Shown: positions 11,400 through 21,899 of the stretch, piece by piece
Numbering within the stretch: the first letter of the stretch is position 1
How the letters are laid out: each line of letters begins with the position of its first letter
Origin: Boesenbergia rotunda
Lineage: Eukaryota > Streptophyta > Magnoliopsida > Zingiberales > Zingiberaceae
Reading direction: 5' to 3'
Assembly: GCA_024364735.1 (NCBI GenBank)
Contig: JAGFNQ010000954.1
Span: forward strand, 349,016 to 413,015
Length of the DNA stretch: 64,000 bases
The notes under the pieces: model-generated
What the model was told of the DNA's origin: nothing
What the model saw: the letters and a program-made list of their open reading frames with translations, nothing else
Database searches by the model: none
Translations under genes and position numbers: made by a program

Positions 11400-11880
11400 G
11401 TTTCGATGTTTGATAATATACCAAGGTCTGGTCAAAGTGATCAAGGGTTAAGCCAAACAGGACCTGATGTTTGGTAGGGTAAACCCAAGTTTGATCAGTT
11501 TGACCAAAGGGTTAGCCAAATAGGACCTGATGTTTGGCAGAGTAGTTAGTACCTAGGGTTCGTTAGGTTGACCAAGGGTTAGCCAAATAAGACTTGATGT
11601 TTGGCGGAGTGATCAAATCTAGATCAGACATGTGTGATAATACACCAAGGTTTGGTCAGTTAGGACAAGGGTTAGCCAAACAGGATTTGATGTTTGACAG
11701 AGAATCCATGGTTGATCAGTTTAACCAATAGATAAGCCAAATAAGACTTGTTGTTTGGCAGAGTGATTAAACTTATCTGGACTAAGCCAAACAGGACTTT
11801 CTATTTGACAGAAAGAAGTCTAATTAGGATTAAGATGACTAGCAAAGAAGACCTCATCGAGGGACGAAATCCTGGTGAGT
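11400..11880 (+). repeat. Imperfect repeats in the U3 part of the W2 LTR
   Basis: The phrase AGCCAAACAGGACCTGATG, with variants, recurs about seven times at spacings of roughly 60-100 bases, interleaved with TTGGTCAGT / TTGATCAGTTTGACC. Such repeats are common in enhancer-containing U3 regions; their effect here is unknown. Confidence 0.6.
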
Positions 11881-11933
11881 GAAGCTGGGTCCTAGTGAAT
11901 AAAGCTAGGTGGACAAAATCCTGGTGAGTGAAG

Positions 11934-12870
11934 TGAAGGATCGTTTAAGGCGTGCAGAGGGGGGGTGAATGCACTTTTTTGGATCTTGGATCTCTACAGA
12001 ATTGTTAGCGCAGCGGAAATAATATGCAAAGGAATTAAAACAATGCTAACACTTATCGTTTACTTGGTATCCACCCAAATGGGTGACTAGTCCAAGGATC
12101 CACGCCGCGAGCACCACTTTTCACTATCGAAAAGTCTCCTTGAGGTGGAGAAACCTTTACAGCAAGATCTTCCTCTTTACAGATGCAGAAATACGAGAGT
12201 GGAAGCAAGAATCACTCTACACACGAGCAGCACTTCGACACTGTACGGAACCGTACCATGCACGTGCAAAAAGTGCTCCTTTTATAGGTGAACAGGACAG
12301 ATTCACAATCTGTCCAGCCCGCACCAGTTGACTGCCCCTGGGGAAGTCGACTGGCCTAACATTAATTGCTAGCTAACGGCTAGCCAACGGCTAGTTTTCG
12401 GAGTATACCAGTCGACTGCCCAAATGCCAGTCGACTGGTCCGAGGCCGCAAACTTTCTGTGGGTTTTGGCAGTCAACTGCCTCTGGGCCAGTCGACTGCC
12501 CTACCTCCCAGCTCAGCTCCAGCCACTCCGGACCTTCTCCTTCACGTGTACCTTCAGGTCTGCTCCCTTGGCTCGACCCTTGAAATTCTCTTCCTCTGGC
12601 TATCGTCCCTCGGATGCGCACGCAAGCCTTCCCTTGGCTTGCCTCCATGCCACCCTTCATGTGTGCCCTTGAAGTCCACTTCCTGGCTTGCCCTTGGAGC
12701 TCTCCTCCCTCGGCTCTCGTCTCTCGGATATGTCCACCATGTGTGATTCTCCAAGTCCTGCAAACTCAATCACACATATCAAATACAACATAACACTCTA
12801 ACCTTAAACATATTCGCCCACACATCAAAATCATGATCTTCCAATCATTTAAGGGTCGATTGCCTCAACA
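11934..12870 (-). mobile_element. Family-X solo LTR with 5-bp target duplication TGAAG
   Basis: A 937-bp LTR reading TGTTGAGGCAATCG... on the minus strand, flanked by TGAAG at 11929-11933 and 12871-12875. A perfect duplication and no interior mean the internal part was lost by recombination between two LTRs. A TATA box on the minus strand is at plus 12280-12286 (TTTTATA). CAGTCGACTGG-type palindromes lie at about 12325-12500 in pairs. The shared stem-loop is at 12063-12096. The copy at 54739 is the same family. It sits inside the W2 LTR, so it inserted later. Confidence 0.92.
12063..12096 (-). promoter_or_regulatory. Conserved LTR stem-loop (X copy 2)
   Basis: Plus strand: CTTGG, inner stem CACCCA (12072-12077) with TGGGTG (12080-12085), then CTAGTCCAAGG. 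The inner stem differs from X copy 1 (CACCCG/CGGGTG) on both sides and still pairs. Confidence 0.6.
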
Positions 12871-14108
12871 TGAAGATGGGTCCTAGTGAGTGAAGATAGG
12901 TGGACGAAGTCCAGGTGAGAGAAGCTGGGTCATAGTGAGTAAAGCTAGGTTGACGAAGTTCTGGTCAGTGAAGCTAGACAAGAAGACCTGACCGAGGATT
13001 GAGTACGAAGTCCTTGTTCAGAGAATTAGGCATGAAGTCCTAGTCATGGATTGGACACGGAGACCTGGCAGTGGGTTGGACACCGAAGTCTTGGTTTGAG
13101 GAATTGGGCACGAAGTCCTAGTTGAGGATCGGGCAGAAGACTTAGCCGAGCGAGGACTATGGACAGAAGTAGAGATGGGTCGAGGATCAGACGTCTCGAG
13201 ATCCGGGAGTCTCGGAGGTCGAGCAAAAGTCCAACCGGAGGTCCTGGTTGGCAGAAGGTAACTTCTCCATATTGGAGTAGGTGAAGACGCGTTCCCCGGA
13301 AAAGGGAACAGTAAACACCGGTTCAACCTAGGATTTCATTTGAAATCCAAAGTCAGAGCCTAGGATTGTTTGTCTGTTTGTCTTGCAGGAACCTGGAATT
13401 GGAGGCAAGATAGGAGAGCAAACGCAAACAAACAAGGACTGGGAAAGGACCTCCCAAGTGCCTCCCCTCCCAGGCGCCCCATCATCCCAGGCGCCTTATT
13501 GCTCCCAGGTTCCCAAGAAGGCAGGTTTTATCCCTGTGCCCTGTTCACTGGTTCGGATCAGTTTGCATCAGCTTTGACGTGCCTCTATGGGCTCTAGGGT
13601 GCCCCGATGTAGTGTATATAAGGGGATTCGACCCCTCAATTCAGGACATCAATCATTCCATCCGTTTACTCATTCCCTACTAAGAAAAAGTGCTATGACA
13701 AAGCTCTGCGACCAAGGAGGCTCCAGGAGGAAGTGCGTGAGACTTCGGACTTCTAGATTGGTCGAGATCGTCATTTTTGTTGGTTTGCATTTACTTACAA
13801 GTTGTATTTATTCTTTCTATTTGTGCTTGTATTCAAACTGTAAGACGAGTTTCTCCGCCTCTAAATAACTTCCGGAAAGGAGACCACTAGTGGAAGGGTG
13901 CTTTCCATGATTAGGCCTTGGACGTACTGATCCTGGGGGTTGGGAACCAAGTAAATCTCGCGTGTTTATTGTGTTGTGTTTTTCCTTTATTATTCCGTTG
14001 TGCTACTAACGACTTTGATATTAAGCAAATGTACGAACGACGAAATTCCGGCAACGAAAATGAGAGTCGATATTCACCCCCATATCTATCGACGTCACCG
14101 ATCTCACA

Positions 14109-14287
14109 ATTTGTATAAGAGCAGGTGGCTCTGATCGGACTCACCGTCGAAGGAGCAAGAAGGTCAGGAATTGAGGGGGAGTCAAGGGTGAAAGAGGTAT
14201 TTTTTATGTCTAATTTTAAATTTCACATAATTTGTTTCAAGTGCCGGGAGAGAGGATACTACAAAAATAAGTGTCCTACTTGTACGA
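14109..14287 (+). pseudogene. Gag zinc-knuckle fragment of the W2 element
   Basis: Behind the worn primer binding site a short frame encodes ICFKCRERGYYKNKCPT. This is a retroviral-type CCHC knuckle with the spacing C-x2-C-x4-x-x4-C, but the zinc-binding His is replaced by Tyr. Gag upstream of the knuckle is largely missing and the frame then runs into a GC-rich tandem array, so it is a dead fragment. Confidence 0.6.
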
Positions 14288-14590
14288 TTTGGCGGCCCGC
14301 AGCCGCAGCAGGCACCGCGTGCCCGCAGCGCCGCGTGCCCGCAGCAGGCGCCGCGTGCCCCGCACGCCGCGCCGCGCGGCCCCCCCCGCAGCGCCGCGTG
14401 CCCGCAGCAGGCGCCGCGTCCCGCAGCGCCGCGTGCCCGCAGCAGGCGCCGCGTGCCCGCAGCAGGCGCCGCGTGCCGCAGCGCCCGCGGCAGCAGCGCG
14501 TGCCCGCAGCAGGCGCCGCTGCTCGCAGCAGGCGGCCCGCGACCATGCTTGCCCGGCGGCCGCGGGAGGCCGCGCGCGGCCGTGCCTGCC
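14288..14590. repeat. GC-rich minisatellite (GCAGCAGGCGCCGCGTGCCC units)
   Basis: About 300 bp of nearly pure G+C built from the 20-mer GCAGCAGGCGCCGCGTGCCC and shorter variants (GCAGCGCCGCGTGCCC). Long ORFs in several frames on both strands are a by-product of missing stop codons and low complexity. It lies between the gag knuckle fragment and the CACTA end; which of them it belongs to is not clear. Confidence 0.8.
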
Positions 14591-15022
14591 CGGAGAAGAC
14601 CACCCCACCGCGGAAGAACAAACCAACGACGAAAATAAGGCAAATGTGGCTTAGCTCGCGTACCTGAGATCGGAGGAGGGTTCGCCAGAGAAGAATCGCC
14701 GAGAGCACGTCGGAGAGGGGAGAGTTAGGGTTTCACCGGATCACGTGGCCGTGGGTGGGGGGGCCGTGGCATTTTTTTAAGCTATTATTGTGACGGATTA
14801 ACTTGTCCGTCGCAGATTAGCGACGGCTTTGACCAAGTCCGTCGCTAGATTTAGGGGTTTGACCTGTCGCTTAAATCTAGCGACGGCTTTGATCAAGTCC
14901 GTCGCTATATTTAGGGGTTTGACCTGGCGTGAAAAATTAGCGACGGATACTATCTATCCATCGCCAATAGCGGCAGACAATAAAAAAAAAGTCCGTCGCT
15001 ATTAGCTATTATTTTTGTAGTG
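14591..15022 (-). mobile_element. CACTA (En/Spm) transposon end
   Basis: On the minus strand the terminus reads CACTACAAAAATAATAGCT from 15022, followed by subterminal repeats of AGCGACGG / CCGTCGCT at about 14815-15005 in both orientations. This is the standard build of a CACTA end, where the transposase binds subterminal motifs. Further in, at about 14640-14760, the minus strand has a leader-like stretch with a possible splice donor (CTCAGGTACGCG, about 14660). AAA at 15023 could be half of a 3-bp target duplication. No opposite end was identified, so this is a truncated or rearranged copy. Confidence 0.7.
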
Positions 15023-15335
15023 AAAACTTAAGTCTTAATTAATAATCACAAACATTAAATTTTAATTTAATTTTTAAAAACTTTAAATCATAATTAATAA
15101 TCACAAACCTTAAATTATAATTTAATTCTTCAAAACTTCAATCTTGATTAATAATTACAAACCTTAAATTCTAATTTAATTCTTAAAAACTTAAATTTTA
15201 ATTACTAATCACAAACCTTAAATTCTAATTTAATTCTTGAAAACTTAAATCTTAATTAATAATCACAAATCTTAAATTCTAATTTAATTTTTAATAATTT
15301 AAATCTTAATTAATCTCAAATTCTAAAAATAATTT
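15023..15335. repeat. AT-rich minisatellite, about 54-bp unit, six copies
   Basis: The motif AATCACAAACCTTAAATT recurs at about 15044, 15099, 15153, 15207, 15262 and (altered) 15312, that is with steps of 55, 54, 54, 55 and 50 bases. It starts at the CACTA edge. No function is apparent. Confidence 0.8.
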
Positions 15336-16861
15336 AATTCTTAAAATATTTTAAATAAATTTAGTAAATCTTTAATTCAATTTTAATTAGACACTCAATC
15401 CTTAATTTAAAATTAACAAATTGCTAATATAAAATCCACGAACTAAATTCAAATTAATTACCCTTCAATTATGAAACTAATAAAATTCTACCCAACTAGA
15501 ACAATCAACTTAATAATGATAAATATGTCAAAGTGGGTTGACATATTCACAGATTCACATGATCTGTATCAAATTGAGAATTTGATACTTTATTAGAAAT
15601 CAAATTAAAATTGTTTTGACTTGATTGACACATGCATAACTGTCATGCTCATGCATCTATTTATGTTTTTTTTTCATATATCTGCCATGTCATTCATGCT
15701 AGTTTATTCCTTGCTTAATCTAGAATGACTAGATAGGAAAAAGATTGGTTGATACTTGCCTAACATAGTACTAGGGTGTGGCGAGATGATAGTACGTTAG
15801 GGAAGCTTGGTCTAGAAAGTCAGGAAGGGTAAACAGTACTCAACTTGGTCAACCTAGCTAAGTGGAACTAGTCGAAGCTACCTCGTCACATCCTAGACTA
15901 GTTAGACCAGAGTTTCTCAAAGAGTAAATTAAAAGCATCATTTCTTTAAAGGGCTTTGTCTAAGTAAAGGGTCGTTGTTCCGATATTCAAGAAGGCCCCT
16001 ATTCTTCACCAAGACCTGGAAGTCAATTATTGAAATTTACTTTTAAATTACTATTTGTTAAACTTAAATCTAACTCAATGTCAAACTAATAAAATTAAAT
16101 TGAGAAAAATTAATTAAGCATCTCACAAAACCTATAAGGTTTCCATGCTCATTTTACTGCGACACTTAGAATGGGTGAGATGATAAGGACTAATCAATTG
16201 ATAAATATTTTCAAAAATTCCTTAGAATATTTTCTTAAAAATCTATTTTCAAAATAATGATTAAATATAATAATATTTTAATGAATTTCATGCATGATTG
16301 TCTGTACTTATAAATAGATTTCAAAAATTATATATCTTTTCAAAAATTGTTTGACCTACACTTAGACACAAACCTTCTAGGTCAACACTAAAGTCCCTTA
16401 AGATACTTAAGTAAAGTTCTTTGTAGTTAACAAGGGTAGCCAGAAGGTGTCAAGTTCAGGAGGAGTCAGTTATTATTATGTTTTCAAGCATTTCTGTTAA
16501 AAAATTATTTTTAAAAAACTATTCTTTTCAAAAATTATTATCTCTTTCAAAATGATTTTTGCTCAAAAAATTATTTTTGCAAAAATATTATTTTCGCAAA
16601 AATATTATTTCAAAAATTTATGTCCTTTAAAATGTTTCTCGAAAAATATTACTTTAAAAATTTATTATGTCTTTCAAAATATTTTTCAAAAAAATACTTC
16701 TTCTAAATTAATTATATTTGCTTTAAAATATACTTCTAAAAATGCTTTAATTGCTCTTATGATTTGGATAAACTCTAAAGACACATAGGAAAATTTTCTT
16801 ATAATCTATAAGGATCCCTAAGAATGTGTCAGGCTTAGGGGGAGTCCCAATCAAAAGAAAT
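15336..16861 (+). mobile_element. Non-coding interior of a copia element, with a conserved spacer block
   Basis: No gene is seen here. At about 15765-16050 lies a block containing GCGAGATGATAGTACGTTAG, ...AGTTTCTCAAA..., and CACCAAGACCTGGAAGTCAA. An inverted, related copy occurs inside element Z at about 46030-46320 (GGTGAGATGATAGTACGTTAG and CGCCAAGACCTGAAAGTCAA on the minus strand). It is therefore an internal spacer shared by gag-only copia relatives. The rest is AT-rich, with two further partial repeats of the block at about 16330-16480 and 16770-16850. Confidence 0.6.
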
Positions 16862-17102
16862 CGGGCCACGTGTCAAGCCCCCAAGATCTCTCGGGCGCCC
16901 TAGACTTGTCACGTCAGCAAACGGATAATTTTTCCTGGGGTTATAAATAGACCCCTGAAGCTCAGTTCATTTCATTCATTGCAGTCCAAGCATTAGCAAA
17001 CGTGTTAAGAATTGTTTCTTTTCCTTTTTCTGAGCATTCCACATGTAAGAGGCTTCTCCACCCGAAAGAGTTTTATTCAGGAGAATCGAGCCATATTTCA
17101 GC

Positions 17103-17136
17103 CTTGGATTAGCAACCTCCCCGGTTGCAAACCAAG
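17103..17136 (+). promoter_or_regulatory. Conserved LTR stem-loop (Y2 5' LTR copy)
   Basis: CTTGG (17103) ... GCAACC (17112-17117), loop TCCCC, GGTTGC (17123-17128) ... CCAAG (17132-17136). The 3' LTR copy at 20140-20172 has decayed on the right side (GTTGT, CTAAG). Confidence 0.6.
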
Positions 17137-17352
17137 TAAATCGGTAGCCTCGTTATTTACTGTTTGCTTTATTTTTCATGTTTATTATTTCTACCTAGAC
17201 TAACAAATATCTTTGTTAAGCAAAGATAAAAGATTTCTTATATTTTTTTCAGGGTCAATTCACCCCCTCTTGTTGGTCGACCACGATCTAACAAGTGGTA
17301 TCAGAGCTAGGACGCTCCAGAAGGACTAATCGCCGTCTAAAGCGACTAAAAA

Positions 17353-18480
17353 ATAGTCGGACCAGTTATCTATCAGCCTAAGTTCGAGGCGGAGTTCGTG
17401 AGCTGGAAACGCAAAATGCAGGTATTTTTCAAAACCAATTTTGAATTGCTTTTAATAATGAAAAATGATTTTACAGCTCTAAAGGACGCCGACAATAAAC
17501 CCAAGGATGAAAGCCTGTGGACCAAGAAGGAACAGTCTGAGTTCATGGCAAACGAAAAAGTAGAATACCATCTGCTAACCGTACTTCCTGCATAAGAAGT
17601 CAACCGAATTGGCAACTATCAATCGGCGAAGGAACTTTGGGAGAAGTTCCTTGAACTCCATGAAGGTACCTCTGAAGCAAAATTGGCGAAAAGAGATCTG
17701 CTTCGGAATCAGCTCAGCAACCTTCGACTAGAAGGAGAGTCGGTTGCACAACTTCACGCCAAGATTAAGGAGCTAATGACAGAACTCAATAATCTTAGAG
17801 AAACGGTAAGCAATCAGGATTAGCAAAGGTACGCGTTGAACGCCTTCCCGAGGACCCCGAACTGGAGTTCAATTATCGACGCCTACTACATTTCTAAGGA
17901 CTTTGAGGTAAGTACCTTAGAAGAATTGTTTTCAACTCTACAACTTCACGAATCCAGATATGCAGGAATAAGGAAATCGGACAACATCGCTCTATGCATA
18001 AGGAGGATCCAACATGAAGAAGATTCTTCAGAAAGTGACAAAAATGCTACATAAATGGTAAGAAAATTGTCCAAATATTTTAAAACTAAAAAAGTTAATA
18101 AGGTGCAGGGTAAAAAGCAAAGGAAGATCCGATGTTACAAGTGCAACGAAGAAGGACACGTGAAGGAAAATTGCCCCAAAGGGAAAAATAAAGGAAAAGG
18201 GGCACCCTAGAAAAAGGTACACAATTTAAAGACGACGTGGGATAAGTCTTTATCGGAAGATTCAGATCTCAAGGAACACGCTGGACTTTCCCTGATGACA
18301 TCTTACTAAGAAGATGAGAGTATCGATGAAGGGGGAGTCACCTCAGAGGATAGCAGCGATGAAGGGGGAGCTTCGGGCTTCAAAAGTGATATGATAAGTG
18401 AGATATGTATTCTACCTCCTGATCAACTTTATTTTGGAATAAAACCTATGTTAAAATTTATTTGCAAATTAAAAAATAAA
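17353..18480 (+). pseudogene. Decayed gag of element Y2
   Basis: The frame reads QPKFEAEFVSWKRKMQVFF, then SAKELWEKFLELHEGTSE, KRDLLRNQLSNLRLEGES, and LNAFPRTPNWSSIIDAYY, with in-frame stops near 17593, 17821 and 18052. The zinc knuckle CYKCNEEGHVKENC (about 18135) is intact (C-x2-C-x4-H-x4-C) and basic residues surround it; an acidic, Ser-rich tail follows. The same gag type is present in element Z (SAKELWGKLIELHEATSD), so Y2 and Z are relatives. Gag coats the RNA genome; with stops in place this copy cannot. Confidence 0.8.
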
Positions 18481-19270
18481 AATAATGATTTGAAAAAATA
18501 ATTATCTGTTTCCTACCCGATAGAAATGTTTGATAAAATAAAATTTGATAATGAAAATTTAAAAAATCTACTTGAAAATTTGAAAAATGATTATTCATGT
18601 TCAAAATGATTTCAAAATTCAAAAATCAAATATTTTGGAAAATTCAATTGGTATTTCAGATATCACAGGGGTCAAATTGTAAAAATACCCAGATCAGATA
18701 TTCCAACTAAATTTTTAATAAACCTTATTGGTAAAAATATTGGGTTCCAAAAAATATTTTGAACTGTTGATTTTTTTTTGCATTATCTGATGTTTTTTTT
18801 GGATAACTGTTCTTGAAAAATTAGTTTAAAGTTTTTTTTGTTCTATCAATTCAAAAACTTTGAAAATGTTTTTATAAAATAGAAAAAAAATGTTAAAGTT
18901 TTAACTGCTTCTTAAAAATGTTTTTTTTGGATATACTTATGATTTTTTCCCCTTAACTATTTATGTTTTTTTTCATGTGATCAAAGGGGGAGAAACTGTT
19001 CTGATAATTGTGCTAATTGAGGATATTCTAATTCCCATCTTGCCGCAATGATTTCTTGAGTTTCTTAACGGATCTTTGGGTAAGGAAGTTCTTCCTTGGG
19101 CTCACTATCTTCATCATTCCATCCTGTTGGTATGATAGGGATATGTCAAGTTAAGGGGTAGACTTAAATTTCATTTTTTTTAACATACACTGTTTACATT
19201 ATGATGCATGTTTTTTAATTTTTTTTACCCTAACTTAACTCGGGTTGATGCACATCAAAAAGGGGGAGAT
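18481..19270 (+). other. Non-coding 3' part of element Y2
   Basis: AT-rich with several T8-T9 runs and no ORF of note. It ends in the polypurine tract just before the 3' LTR. An integrase-RT-RNase H region would be expected here in a complete element, but nothing of it is left. Confidence 0.6.
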
Positions 19271-20332
19271 TGTAAATACCCCTGGTTGGTTTTGATGTGA
19301 TCAACTGATTTAAGTTAGGTCCTGGTGTGTTTAACCCTGTGTCTAAGTGTACAGGAACTTAGGAGCGTAGGAAGTCGAGCGGTAGATGCAGCGGTCGAGA
19401 AGGATGGCACAGAAAGAGAGTCGACGGGTTCGGTGCATCCGAGGGATGCGGAGCTCTACGGAAAGTACGCCGGTGGAGCGAGAAGGACGCGCATGGTGTC
19501 AGCGGGATGAGAAGCCGGGAGGAAGGACGCTCGAGGGGCGAATGGCCGGAATCAGGTTCGGGTGAGCCTAACTCTGGTTGGCCAGAAATCACCCAAGAAA
19601 GCGAAGCGAGTCAAGCCGGAGGCTGGTCACCATTGGCTGACCAAACCCACTGTTGGGAGCCCGTAAGCTCATGGGCACTTGAGAGTTCAGGCGCCTGACC
19701 ACTAGGTGCCTAACTACTCAGGCACCTGTGTTGTATCAGGCGCCCTAGAAGGCTTCTTAGCCATTTGCGATAGTTGGCTATGGATAAAGCTTCAACTAGC
19801 CACGTGGTAGGCGCCCCTAACCACTCAGGTGCCTATGTTAAATCAGGAGCCCCAGAAGGCTTCTTTAGCCATTTGCGACCGTTGACTTTGGATAAAGCCT
19901 CGAGCCACGTGTCAGGCGCCCAAGACCTCTCAGGCGCCCTAGACCTGTAACGTCAACAAACAAATAATTCTTCCCGGGGCTATAAATAGACCCCTGAAGC
20001 TCAGTTCATTTCATTCATTACATTCCAAGCATTAGTGAACGTGTTTAAATTTTTTTCCCCCTTTTTCTAAGCTTTCCAAGTGTAAGAGACTTCTCCGCTC
20101 GAAGGAATTATATTCAGGAGAATCGAGCCATATTTCAACCTTGGATTAGCAACCTCCCCAGTTGTAAACTAAGTAAATTCGGTAGCCTTGTTATTTACTG
20201 TTTGCTTTATTTTTTATGTTTATTATTTCTGTCTGGACTAACAAATATCTTTGTTATGCAAAGACAAAAGATTTCTTATATTTTTTTCAGGGGCAATTCA
20301 TCCCCCTCTTGTCGGTCGACCACGATCCAACA

Positions 20333-20908
20333 GATGTTACACTTAACGAGATATAGTGTTCGATGAAGCATCTTCTTGGTGGATCTTAGAGAAGGAGGTG
20401 TTGTCAGAATCTAAAGACTTCGAAGACAAATTGCAACAAAAGACGATAGAATATATAGTTCAACTTGAATCAAGTTCAGATGAATTAGGAGATCCAAATG
20501 ACAATAATGTTAAGCAAAGAGTGGCTTAGAGTTCTTGGCGAACTGGCATATATCAATAACCAAATGAAGAAGAGAGGCCTAGTAAAATGGAAGGATTAAC
20601 TCCTCAATCTCAATTCTGAAGGTCAATAAGAACACGAATGTCAAATCCAAAATATGCAAATGCACCTATAGTTTAAGAAGCAATAGAGCTTGAGACGTTT
20701 AAAGAAGCATCATAAAGTTCTGAGTGGGAGACAACTATGAAAGAAGAGATTGATGTATTGCAGCAAAATCAAACTTAGGATCTCATATCGAAACCAAGAG
20801 ATATGAAACCCATTTCTTGCAAATGAGTTTACAAAATAAAGCACCAGCAAATTCAAAAGGTTTCGTGATCAACTCAGCATAGTATAAAGGGATGGTGTTG
20901 AGGGGGAG
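20333..20908 (+). pseudogene. Second half of element V: integrase tail, start of reverse transcriptase, polypurine tract
   Basis: Readings with stops give DVTLNEI, a shifted FDEASSWW-like patch, EAIELETFKEAS, WETTMKEEIDVLQQNQT and PRDMKPISCK, which are the integrase C-terminal and reverse transcriptase N-terminal regions of a copia polyprotein. Most of RT and all of RNase H are deleted. A polypurine tract (GAGGGGGAG, about 20899-20908) comes right before the LTR. It continues the sequence that broke off at 11356, with a gap of roughly 50 residues. Confidence 0.75.
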
Positions 20909-21310
20909 TGTTGAGGATCAACCCTAACCTATCAACGGATTAGGATAAGAACTTAATGGATAAGAATATTTTTCTCATCTAATGGATAGGAATAACAACC
21001 TGTTAATAGAAATAAAAACTTGTGGTTGAGAGTATTTCTCTCATTTAATAGATAAGAACTAGATGCTTTTATGACTAGGATTTATTTTTACTATTGAACG
21101 ATGTAGATTGTATAGTGAGTACTATAAATACTCTCCACTACATTTTATTTTCATTCATAAAAAAAATATCAAAGTGTGAGTCAAAGTGTGAGTTCTTCTT
21201 TATCTTCCTTGTCTTAAAATTATGAGTGATCCACAAAAGTGTTGTAGTGTTTTTATTATGGGTATAATACAAGTAATTTATTAACTTGTTTATTGGTCCA
21301 ATTCTCAACA
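20909..21310 (+). mobile_element. 3' LTR of copia element V (402 bp)
   Basis: Begins TGTTGAGGATCAACCC and ends CCAATTCTCAACA. A TATA box TATAAATA lies at 21123-21130. Its last 135 bases match the 5' LTR remnant at 9063-9196, which identifies the pair as one element. Confidence 0.85.
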
Positions 21311-21899
21311 AGATTATCTAAGCATGCAATGCGCATCATATCAGAGGACACAGTGGTGGAGAAGTGCTTGAGGAACGTGAAGATAGACAAGAGTGTTGGT
21401 GCAATCTTCGTTAGGTCAGAGTTGACCTAGTTTGACTAGGCTCGGGTGAGCTTGAGTTTCGATGTTTGACAATGATTTTAGAATGGTGTGTAAGTTAAGT
21501 GGATCAAGGGTGACTGGAGTCTTGACTGAGAAAAGTCCTAGTGGGCTAGGCACACCTAGTGGGACTAGGTGAAGTCTAGGTGGATCGGGGAGATTGCACG
21601 CTGGCACGGGAGAAGTCGAGGTGGATCGGGGAGATCGCACACTGGCAAGGGAAAAGTCCTAGTGGGACTAGGTGAAGTCTAGGTGGATCGGAGAGATTGC
21701 ACGTTGGCATGGGGGAAGTTCAAGTGGATTTGGGAGATTGCACGCTGGCACGAGAAAAGTTCTAGTTGGGAACTAGGCAAGCGAAAGTCCAAGTCGGTCA
21801 AAGGTTTGATCGGACACTTGATAAGGAATCCTAATAGGTTACGGTTGACCATGGTTAGGCAAGAGAACTCTAAACTTGAGCTAAGCAAGTTAGGGTTGG

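Larger units (their letters stand above)
11357..14108 (+). mobile_element. Family-W2 copia LTR (5' LTR), interrupted by a solo LTR
   Basis: Starts TTGGTGCAA at about 11357 (first T apparently mutated to C) and ends GTCACCGATCTCACA at 14108. It is directly followed by a worn primer binding site (TTGTATAAGAGC, about 14110-14122). The first part (about 11400-11880) is made of repeated GGTTAGCCAAACAGGACCTG-type units, and 12871-13250 of repeated CGAAGTCCTGGTGAGTGAAG-type units. AGGCGCC motifs occur at about 13470-13495, a TATA box (TATATAAGG) at 13615-13623, a weak copy of the shared stem-loop at 13916-13952, and TTCACCCCC near the end. Without the inserted solo LTR it is about 1.8 kb. Confidence 0.7.
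16862..20332 (+). mobile_element. Copia element Y2, gag-only, with truncated 5' LTR
   Basis: Order: 5' LTR remnant 16862-17293; primer binding site TGGTATCAGAGC at 17296-17307; decayed gag; AT-rich tail; polypurine tract AAAAAGGGGGAGAT (ending 19270); full 3' LTR 19271-20332 (TGTAAATACCCC...CGATCCAACA). TATA boxes TATAAATA are at 16942-16949 and 19981-19988. There is no integrase or reverse transcriptase at all, so it depended on other elements. The 3' LTR has a duplicated segment of about 106 bp (AAGGCTTCTT...GGATAAAGC) and several GGCGCC motifs. It belongs to the same family as Y1. Confidence 0.85.

Noticed and set aside
14257..14271. TACTACAAAAATAAG as possible left end of the CACTA element
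   Set aside because: It matches the right terminus over about 13 bases, but it also encodes YYKNK of a gag zinc knuckle that continues with CP on the far side. A chance match in gag is the simpler reading, and no subterminal repeats follow.
14125..14708. Overlapping long ORFs on both strands, rich in Ala, Arg, Pro and Gly
   Set aside because: They come from the GC-rich minisatellite, which lacks stop codons in several frames. No domain is visible apart from the gag knuckle fragment at the very start of one frame.
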